A stretch of 64,000 bases of DNA from assembly GCA_947034895.1 (NCBI GenBank), contig OX344765.1, positions 17,489,001 through 17,553,000 on the forward strand, in the 5' to 3' direction. The notes beneath the pieces were generated by a model. It did no database searches. It was not told the DNA's origin and was given only the letters and a program-made list of their open reading frames with translations. The DNA comes from Rhytidiadelphus loreus (lineage: Eukaryota; Streptophyta; Bryopsida; Hypnales; Hylocomiaceae). This document shows positions 55,998 to 64,000 of the stretch, piece after piece. The first letter of the stretch is position 1. Each line of letters begins with the position of its first letter. The translations under genes and the position numbers were made by a program.

Positions 55998-57040
55998 TCT
56001 GCGCGTGAAAGAACACCAATTAAGTAATACAATTGAGAGTATCCTCGAGGCGAGGATAATAAATAAGAACGACACATTGACAAAATCAGGTGCAAAGTGA
56101 CTTGCACAGGAGAGTAAAATTGTAAACAATTTTGTGATCATGTATAATATTCCATCCACCTAGACTAAAGAACTGAAAATGCGACGAATTAGCATAGCAG
56201 AACCAGAAAATAGAATTTAATCTATTATCTTTGCATTCCTGAGAAGAATAATGAATTTTATTACTTTATCTACCAAACACTCTTAACTAGGAGTAAGAAA
56301 ATCAAAGGTATCTTCGATTCGAAGATAGCAGACGTCAAAGATTAAGAGATTTTATGCAGTCCCACACACATCGTTTGAGTGTCAGAGTTATTTTGTATAT
56401 AGCTTTGTATACCATCTCGAATGTCAATGAATGTCTTTCCTTGTCCATGGTTATCATTTACATTCTATGCATGTGTGCGATTATCCTCGAGCCGAGGATA
56501 ACCTCCATGCTTGTGCATGATTATCCTTGAGCCGAGGATAGCCTCCATGCATGAGTGTGATTATCCTCGAGCCGAGGATAACCTCCATTCATGTGTGTGA
56601 TTATCCTCAGTTCGAGGATAACATCCATGCATATGTGAGATTATCCTCGGTTCGAGGATAACCTCCATGCATGTGTGAGATTATCCTCGGTTCGAGGATA
56701 ACCTCCATGCATGTGTGAGATTATCCTCGGTTCGAGGATAACCTCCATGCATGAATGTGATTATCCATGCATGTTTGTGATTATCCTCGAACCGAGGATA
56801 TCCTCCATGCACGTATGTGTTAGACAAATTTATAGTTCCGATATTTACGACGTGAAAAGCGGTTGTTCTTTCTCGAGCATAACAGACAAAGTCCAACATT
56901 TGAGACGTGACATCGGAATTCTGAACTCCAAGAATCGGAGGACTATGTAATACTGCATGTACCTTTGCTTAACACTGAGGAGCAAGAGCACGAATCTAGC
57001 ACTCAATGAGAAGGGAAGAAGGGAAATAGAGGCACTTACG
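55998..57040 (-). other. Probable 5' intron of the DUF7869-like gene, carrying palindromes
   Basis: On minus, a donor (TTATC then GTAAGTGCC, plus 57,040-57,035) and an acceptor (CACGCGCAG then AATGG, at about 55,999) bracket about 1.04 kb that ends directly before the ATG. The intron holds ten copies of a 19-bp palindrome (see the array entry). The inferred leader exon, about 57,041-57,350, is pyrimidine-rich on the sense strand and less AT-rich than its flanks. Confidence 0.45.
56040..56810. repeat. Palindrome array 1: TATCYTCGRNYCGARGATA
   Basis: Nineteen-bp palindromes start at 56,040, 56,309, 56,482, 56,522, 56,562, 56,602, 56,642, 56,682, 56,722 and 56,782. From 56,482 on they form a 40-bp tandem unit with spacer ACCTCCATGCATGTGTGAGA; one unit near 56,762 is truncated to 20 bp. 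Both arm forms occur, TATCCTCG with CGAGGATA and TATCTTCG with CGAAGATA. Confidence 0.9.
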
Positions 57041-57359
57041 ATAACCCGTGCGAAACTAAGCCCCTTAGTCAATGAAACATGTAACATGTAAATGAATGCA
57101 AAAACAGAAGTTCGAAGGCCGTGCGGTAGCAATGTCTGCAAGAAGCCGCGGAGGAGGGAAAACTGGAAAACACGAGAGAGGAAATGAGGTGAGGAAGAGA
57201 GACGATGCAAACACTAGCGGGAGAAAATGAGCGGGAAATACAACGGCATTTGAGTTCTTCATGATTTTCTGGACGTAGGGGAGAAGTACCTCCTCGGATT
57301 AGGGGGGCGTTGACATTCGATTCGCACAAATAATGACAACGATGTGGAATATGAAGGAA

Positions 57360-60065
57360 CTTTTCATTAATAGAATTGGAATCTGACGTAGCCGATCTTT
57401 TTAAGATTTAAATAGGGCAATTTATAATTTGTGGATTTTTTGGCAGTCACCTTTTCTCAGAGAATGTGGAAATATTCGTTGAAAGCAGAGCGGAATTTAG
57501 AATTTGGCAAATTTGGCAATTCATACACCACCCGCCAAACACCCTTATCTTTAAAATAGTTTATTCTTAAGTCCGATTTAGATGAATGTGTAGGGGGAGG
57601 TAACCACACCAATTTGCCACATGTTGGGTCCAATGTGCATTGGCTATAAACAAAATTGTACCTAATGTAAGCTTTTAATAGGGAATGAAGTTAGGGCTTT
57701 AGGGTCTGGGGATCAATGTTTCTAGGGTTTAGGATTTAGGGTATAGGCTTTAAGGTTTAGGTTCTAGGGTTTAGGGTTTGACAAAGTATTGAATAAATGT
57801 AAATTGTACATTCACGAATTTAATATTCTTCAACATTAAGATTTTGCAAATTATATTGACAATTCATATTTGTTATTGAAATTCCAATATCCATAAATTG
57901 AAGGATGTTTCTTATTTAAAATTTGTTGGTTTTCTTAATTTTTTCAAATTAAAGCGCACGATAAAAAATAATACTTCCTATTTTGAATATTATTACTTTT
58001 GGTTAATAAATGATGTCCAATGTTGTGGATTTCTAAATGTTGTCCAATCTTTAACTTAATGTCATGGAAAATATACACAACTTAGAACTTCATTATTCAG
58101 AACAAAGAACAATGTGCAACTGTGAATTTTTTAAGATTCAATTTTATAGAATGTAGTTCTTCATATATTTTATTTTCCATAATGTTTTAACACATCCTAA
58201 GGAATTTTTATTTATAGAGGAGCACATTAAATACTTGTTATTCTTCTTCTAGAGTACATTGGAAACCAAAGAAGAAACGAAGACATTGATGCTATACTAC
58301 ATAGAATTAAAATCACAAAATCTTAAAATTTAATGAAGACAACTATAGGAGAACAAGAAAATAATATACGAGTTAAATTATGATAAAAATTTGAAAGAAT
58401 AATGATTCTTCAACATAGTAGATTATTGTGTTCAGTTGTTTTTTAAATTAGGAGGATTTGTAGGGGTAAACCAAAAATTTGCACAACACTGTAAAGAACT
58501 ACAATAAAATGAGATCCAAAAACTTTTATGAAGATGATGAGATGAAGGAAATAAAAAGCAAATGTTTAAAATATTTCAAAAAGAAAGTAGGATACTTGAA
58601 CTATACAAAGTAGGACCCCTATTTTTACAAGCTTGGTAACTATGTGAAGAGTACAAAATATTCAAAGACCTTTGCTCTAAGAAGCCAACATGTCCACCTT
58701 CATGGCATTCCAAACCATGATTTGAAGGATAATTGGCTTCAAATGAGACTACTTCGTTAGTACACTGAATGAATGATGGATTTTGCATTCATTTGCTCCC
58801 AATCATTATTATTAACTCCATCATGTTTTAGAGACTTGAACCACTTCAATGTCTCATAAATAATAATCATGCGAGGTTCACCTCCTAGAAATGAATGTAC
58901 TACAATGTATCCCATACAATGACTTTCAAAATTGTATGAAATTAAATACTATACTATACAAGTTTCAGAAATTCTTTACATCTTGTGTATTTAAAACACA
59001 TAATTATTCAAAAAGTGTAAGTTATGTATCAACGAAAGGCCTATTTTTTAACTACTACGAACAATTTTGAGTGTTATACTTTTATAATTTTGTGATGATA
59101 ACTTTTCAATAAACAAAATATTATATCGAACTAATTCGAGGTCTTTTTAACATGGAATTAAGAAGTAAAACAAACCAAGAGTTTAGGGTACTTTAAAAAC
59201 TAAATTCAATGCACAACAATCATGGAATTCTAATGAAGACAACCGATTGAAGAAAATGTAGAAGTTTCATTTTTTTTCTCATTCCACCCTAAAACCTATT
59301 CCGTGAATTCAAAAATAATAGTTCTTTAAACTACAAAACATGAAAACTTAATTTTTATGTTTTGTTGTGAAGTACCAAACAAATGGCACCAAAATAATTA
59401 ATACAAGAATCATAAATTCAAGTTCGAAATTTTTTCTACTTCTACATTTCATTTCTTGTCCCAATTTATGGTTATTCCATACCTTTTTAAATGTTAAATA
59501 TTTTAAATATGATGTTTAGGGTTTTATGGGTTAGAATCATCTACAAAATAAAAGTTCAATCTTTCTAATTTAAAAAAAATGAAATGGTAAAAATGGAATA
59601 GTTTATTATTTAATTATTCTTTTATTAATCACAATACTCAATATTACATATAAAATTTTAGTATATGGAATGCCCAAAATGTAATGTAAGCTTTGAATAG
59701 GGTATGGAATTCAGGTATTGTGTTTTGGTGCGTAAGTTCTAAAGGTGCTTGATTCATTTGAAATTCAGAGTGAATTCCACGAAGCTCAAAAAACATGTCA
59801 GTCATTTTGGATGTTGAATACATAACAAATTAAAAATATCATTGATTGAATTCTATTTAAACTTGATTAAACTAGCAAATATGGAAAACTCCTGCCAATG
59901 GCTATGGAGTATTTCCCACGTTCTTGTAGTACTAAGAGAAAGTCTACATTCAATAAAAGAAAGCCCAAAACAAATGAATTATAAAACTGGAAAATATAAG
60001 ACACACTTTGACAATTGTATGATTTATGTGTTCAACATCTCTTAGTCCCATCAGAGGGACTCTTC
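57360..60065. other. AT-rich stretch with degenerate telomere-like repeats
   Basis: No gene. At about 57,690-57,782 a degenerate run of TTTAGGG-type heptamers (TAGGGTTTAGG words) is an interstitial plant telomere-like repeat. Segments near 57,665-57,690 and 59,683-59,710 share AATGTAAGCTTTNAATAGGG, so another dispersed repeat is present. Confidence 0.55.
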
Positions 60066-60690
60066 AACTTCCTTATTTCGTAAATGACACCAAGGCCATT
60101 TCTTGGTCGATGAATGACAAACAATCTTGCCGATAAGGACACAAATGCAACTATTCATGCTCTAAAATGTGTGTGGGAAGGGAAGATCATCTACAATACT
60201 TTGTCTTGCAATGAGTACTTTTTCATTTTTTTAATCGAACAATTCATATACTGAGACAACAAACAATTTCCACGATGATTGACGTAGTGTTCAAGGATTA
60301 TTATTTTTTTAAACTAGCAACATTTAGGGAGCGCAAATGTCATGAGATATGATTTGTGGTTGAATAGTCAATTCTTTGAAATCAAATGCCACTTCTTAGA
60401 ATAACTGTGACCTACAAAAACTTAGTGAAGTGAAGTAAGTTCTCTTACATTCTTCAAACGCATAATGAAACCAAGGCCATTTTCTAGTCAATTAATGACA
60501 AAGAATCTTGCTACGTAAAACAAAAATGCAACTATTCATCCTCCAAAAAGTATGTGGAAACATAAGATCATCTACAATAGTTTCAATTGTCTTCCACTAA
60601 GTATTTTAAGATTTTTTGAAGCCAACAATTCATATAGGGACAAAATAGATAATTTCCGCGGTGACCTACTCATCGTTCAAGGCTTAAGGT
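60066..60690 (+). repeat. Diverged tandem duplication, period about 375 bp
   Basis: About 60,066-60,310 and 60,441-60,685 are homologous in the same orientation (ACCAAGGCCATTT, AATGCAACTATTCAT, AAGATCATCTACAATA, CAATTCATATA, then GTTCAAGG). No coding frame is conserved between the copies. Confidence 0.75.
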
Positions 60691-61705
60691 CTTAGGGACA
60701 CATACGTGAGCAGGGCCCCAAGCTCAAAACCAAAGTTTGGCGATGTAAATTTGGCAAAATAGGTTTGGGACAGGTAGTAGGTTTCACGAGGTAGGTTTGG
60801 GGAGGCCAATAGGATTGTGGAAATTGGTTTGTGAGGCCGAAGGCTTGGGAACGTAGGCTCGGGAGGTATAAGGCTTTAGGGAACGTAGGTTCGGGCGGCC
60901 GCAGGCTCGGTGGCGTAGGTTCGGTTGGTCGTCGGCTCGGGAGGACCTAGGGTCGGGCGGCCGCAGGCTCGATGGAGTAGGTTCGGCAGGTCGCCGGCTC
61001 GGGAGGACCTAGGGTCGGGAGGTCATCTCTCCCGACTCACAGGGCGCGGGGTTGTCGTGGAGTTTTCCAGCGGCGCTGAATTCAGTGTCTAGTCTTCCTG
61101 TTCTTGCTCGCAAGTTTTTGGTGCGTTGCTTGTCTTCTTTGAACGAGTGCGAGTTTCAGGTGAAGTTCCAGGCGTGGGTGTATCTTGAAGTTCCAGGCGC
61201 GAGTGCATCTGCAAGTTCCATGCGCGAGTATTTCGGCAGGCGCGAATTCGTTCAGTTGGGAGGAGCACTTCAACGACTGTTTCTTCCGGCGCGGGGGATT
61301 TCTAGCAGTGCGCTTGGATTTAGGGTTCAGCCCTGAAGAGCTCAGTTTTTTAGAAGTGCCGGAAGCTCAGGGTCGGAAGCTTAGGGTCGCGGGGATTTCT
61401 TCCGGCGCGGGGGATTTTGAGCGGTCCGCTTGGATTTCAGCAGTCCGTTTACAGCTGGGAGGATTTTTAGCAGTGCTGGAAGTTACAGGCGCGGGGATTT
61501 CTTCAGGCGCGGGATTTCGACCTGTCGCGGGGATTTTGAGCTGGCACGGGCATTTCGAGCAGGCGCGCGAGGTTTTCAGCTGCCGCGGGGAATCTGTGAC
61601 TTCTGAGCAAGCACGAGCGCAATTTTCAGGAGCGGCATCTTTTGAAGTTGTTGCATTTTTTGACATCAGAGCTCGGGAAAAAACACTTGTTGTGTTTTGA
61701 TTTCT
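60690..61705 (+). promoter_or_regulatory. GC-rich repeat island and probable leader exon of the plus-strand gene
   Basis: GC jumps from an AT-rich background to very high, CpG-dense sequence at 60,720-61,680. About 60,887-61,020 holds a unit of about 62 bp present twice (TAGGGTCGGGCGGCCGCAGG and GGCTCGGGAGGACC). About 61,150-61,610 holds reiterated GGCGCGGGGATTT and TTCCAGGCGCGAGTG words. The island ends at a strong splice donor (TTTCTG then GTAAGTACAG, 61,705/61,706). Open frames of 94 and 171 codons here are Ala/Gly/Arg-rich by-products of the repeats and are not called as genes. Confidence 0.45.
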
Positions 61706-62974
61706 GGTAAGTACAGTTTTGTGCTTGGCCTCCATGTAATGTGTTTTCTGAATTTGAAATGCTTGGAGTTTGTTTTCAACCCTTGTGACAGTTTTTGTTT
61801 ACAAGTGCAAATAGTTTTCTAGTGGTTGAGGTTCTTGAATTGAGTGCAAGGTTATACAATTCAGGTTTCAGTTCCTGTTTTCATTCTTTAGGCATGTTTA
61901 GTTTGCATTTCTTCTTCTTCTTGTTTCAATTGTTGTTGTCTTCACCAATTTATAACATTGTTGCAATTCCAATGCAAGTGCTACTGGTTTTGGTTTCTTG
62001 AGTTGTAGTATTCTGTTGTTTCCAGCATTGCTATTGGATTCATTGCTTGATTTCAATTCTATTTTGTATGCATGTGTTCAAAGTGAACTATAATCAAATC
62101 TCTGAATTCTGCGCGTGCCAAGAAGATGAGTATTACAATTAGGGTTTTCGTCACCATTCTTGTCAATTACTACTATTACCAACAGAAATTATCTTCGGCC
62201 CGAAGATAAAGAGAACAAAAAAATAAAAATGAAACACAATTATCCTCGGGCCGAGGATAAAAACACCAACAAAACCGACAGATATGTAAAAAAATAAAAT
62301 AATTATCCTCGGACCGAGGATAAAAACCCAACAAACCCAACAGAATTATATAAAAATAAAATAATTATCCTCGGGCCGAGGATAAAAATCAAACAAAACC
62401 AACAGAATTGTACAAAAATAAAATAATTATCCTCGGGCCGAGGATAAAACCCAACAAACCCAACAAAATTGTATAAAAATAAAAATAAAACAAGAAACTC
62501 CTATCCTCAAGCACGAGGATAATTATTTTATTTCCTAACTTCTAAAAATCAAATAGTTCTATAATAAAATAAAACGAGGAATAATTATCCTCGACACGAG
62601 GATAACTACTCAACGAAGAACATAGCCGAGGATAAAAATAACCGGAAATGCACAAATATAATATAAAAACTAAGAACATGTAGGTGTTATCCTCGACTCG
62701 AAGATAAAAGAAAATAAAAACTGTACAATGTAATGAAAATAAAAAAGAGAACGTACAGTATTATCTTCGTCTCGAAGATACAGAAACGTAACTTTGATTT
62801 ACAAATAAATTCTGTATGTTGATCACTGTCTTATATGATTTGTAGCCTTGCACAGAAAATATGCAGACGAATTACATTAGTTAGAACTTCAATCGTCTGT
62901 TATCTTCGAGGCGAAGATAAAATCAATGAATACCTCTGATCATCATGGTCTGTTATGCATAGGTTCATACCAGC
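61706..62974 (+). other. Probable 5' intron of the plus-strand gene, carrying palindromes
   Basis: The donor GTAAGTACAG at 61,706 and an acceptor CATACCAG just before the ATG at 62,975 would define an intron of about 1.27 kb. It is T-rich at first, then AT-rich with the palindrome array. As in the minus-strand gene, the acceptor lies within one base of the ATG. Inferred from signals only. Confidence 0.4.
62190..62919. repeat. Palindrome array 2: TATCYTCGRNYCGARGATA
   Basis: Copies start at 62,190, 62,241, 62,304, 62,366, 62,428, 62,502 (imperfect, 20 bp), 62,586, 62,688, 62,762 and 62,901, with a half site at about 62,625-62,634. Between 62,241 and 62,446 they form a unit of about 62 bp with an A-rich, CAACAAACCCAACAG-type spacer. 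The spacer is unrelated to that of array 1, while the palindrome is the same. Both arm forms (CCTCG/CGAGG and CTTCG/CGAAG) occur. Confidence 0.9.
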
Positions 62975-64000
62975 ATGGCTGCAGATACTGAGTACGATTA
63001 CTCAGCTACGCTCCCGTTTCTGGAGCCATTCAACAAATGGGTGGATGAGGAGCCCTTCATAACGGAAATGCCAGAGCTCTACGGCAAGCTCTGGCAATTC
63101 AAAGCCGTTGTCGACTCTTGGACATTCGGTGTTAACCAATCCAAGGACTACATCTACCTCCGTCACCGAGTGAAAGACAACGGGATGTACGTGAATTGGA
63201 ACCTGAGTGAGAAGGTCGCACTCGTGGAGAACCACCAAGACAAGTATATTGTCATCACCCTACAAGCGTATAACAACGCTGGGAGGGAAACGAAACATAC
63301 CCACTCCATTGTCTGCCATGAAGATGACTCGGTGGGAGTTTTCGACTTCGACAACCTCATCGCCGACTTGTACTCGGCAAACCACGATACCTTGGCTGAA
63401 GACTTTATTTCAAGGTACCACCCCTGGCTAAAAAGGAACGCTAGGGTCACGGCCAGGAAAGTTGGATACATGTTCCATAAGCTCACAGAGCACGCTAAGG
63501 AACATGTCCACAAAGCACCTGCTCGAACGAGTCAGGGTCGTGGTCAACAAAGGCAGAAAACTGCCAATGAGACAAAATCAGCGTCTGGAGTGCGTGGCCG
63601 CACAGGGAGTAGAGGAAGTGGGAGAGGGACGGCCCGCACTCAGGCCCAGAAGAGGAAGGACCCAGAATCCACTACTGGCGAGCCTAGTGGAAAACGCAAG
63701 AAATCTGTAGCGGAGACTCGCCCAGCTACCGCTGGCAGTTCAGGCTCTATACTGACAAATGTGAATCCACGGAAGCCATCAGATAGGAAGCCGATAGAGA
63801 AACATGAAGTGGCTGGAGCGTATCAGTCAGATTTTTGGAAGGAAAATGGCAAGTGCTTCATTTTTCATCCACAAATCTTTACAGTACACATCAAACAATG
63901 CTTCCTGGCCAAGGAAAGATATATTATTCGGAAGCTAGAAATGAGAATGGTGTTTGAGATGAAAGACACCCTTGTTCATCTTGGCTCTGAGCAGCAAAGA
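62975..64000 (+). CDS. Unknown protein, N-terminal 342 residues; continues beyond the window
   Basis: An uninterrupted frame runs from the ATG at 62,975 (MAADTEYDYSATLPFLEPF) to the last base. An in-frame TAG lies 15 bases upstream, so this ATG is the first possible start unless a coding exon is spliced on. I do not recognise the family. Residues 1-175 look like a folded, soluble alpha/beta domain with many aromatic residues and mixed charge (WQFKAVVDSWTFGVNQSKDY, VGVFDFDNLIADLYS, KVGYMFHKLTEHAKEH). Residues about 180-245 are a disordered, basic RG/RK-rich linker (GRGQQRQK, RGRTGSRGSGRG, GKRKK), likely for nuclear or nucleic-acid contact. A second folded region begins near 280 (QSDFWKENGKCFIFHPQIF). 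No signal peptide or membrane segment. It faces away from the transposase gene at 53-56 kb and shares its intronic palindromes, so a mobile-element accessory protein is possible. Confidence 0.7.
   Translation, partial: MAADTEYDYSATLPFLEPFNKWVDEEPFITEMPELYGKLWQFKAVVDSWTFGVNQSKDYIYLRHRVKDNGMYVNWNLSEKVALVENHQDKYIVITLQAYNNAGRETKHTHSIVCHEDDSVGVFDFDNLIADLYSANHDTLAEDFISRYHPWLKRNARVTARKVGYMFHKLTEHAKEHVHKAPARTSQGRGQQRQKTANETKSASGVRGRTGSRGSGRGTARTQAQKRKDPESTTGEPSGKRKKSVAETRPATAGSSGSILTNVNPRKPSDRKPIEKHEVAGAYQSDFWKENGKCFIFHPQIFTVHIKQCFLAKERYIIRKLEMRMVFEMKDTLVHLGSEQQR

Noticed and set aside
61185..61700. 171-codon frame in the GC-rich island
   Set aside because: GC-rich repeats suppress stop codons; composition is Ala/Gly/Arg/Phe-rich and follows the repeat units; a splice donor follows it.
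56460..62919. CRISPR-like arrays
   Set aside because: Evenly spaced palindromes look similar, but the spacers are repeated rather than unique and the DNA is plant nuclear.

Overview
The window looks like nuclear DNA of a plant, most likely a non-seed land plant such as a moss or another early-diverging lineage. The reasons are: genes split by many short GT-AG introns (mostly 60-400 bp); plant-type proteins, namely a 6-phosphofructo-2-kinase/fructose-2,6-bisphosphatase with an N-terminal starch-binding domain and a B3-domain DNA-binding protein; degenerate plant-type telomere heptamers (TTTAGGG) at about 57.7 kb; and transposase families that I associate with bryophytes and lycophytes. Species is not determinable from the sequence alone.

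Layout. 0-10 kb is AT-rich and gene-poor. It holds tandem repeats, Tc1/mariner-type and other MITEs, a large foldback element, and one coding-looking remnant at 1.5-1.9 kb. 10.2-27 kb is the conserved genic block: F2KP (minus, 23 coding exons), UFC1 (plus, intronless), the ribonucleotide reductase small subunit (minus, 8 coding exons) and a B3-domain protein (minus, 2 exons). These four are ordinary housekeeping or regulatory genes, not an operon. UFC1 and the reductase gene are tail to tail; F2KP and UFC1 are head to head. 27-38 kb is repeat-rich: a 63-bp palindromic minisatellite, a dispersed repeat family, and an orphan 3' part of a transposase gene.

38-51 kb is one old MULE-like (SWIM-containing) transposase pseudogene on the minus strand. 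It has been split twice by large insertions with perfect 5-bp target duplications. The insertions are related, in opposite orientation, and look like very long solo LTRs (3.5 and 5.1 kb). Removing each one restores reading-frame continuity across the join.

53-64 kb holds the most unusual arrangement. A minus-strand gene of a DUF7869-like, RNase H-fold transposase family is split by a 10-bp tandem duplication. A plus-strand gene of unknown family runs off the window. The two are divergent. Each seems to have a non-coding leader exon and an intron of about 1.0-1.3 kb that ends directly before the ATG. Each of these introns carries about ten copies of the same 19-bp palindrome (TATCYTCGRNYCGARGATA), whose arms vary in a compensated way. 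This shared intronic palindrome array linking two unrelated proteins is the best candidate for an undescribed system, perhaps a two-gene mobile element or a self-regulating gene pair.
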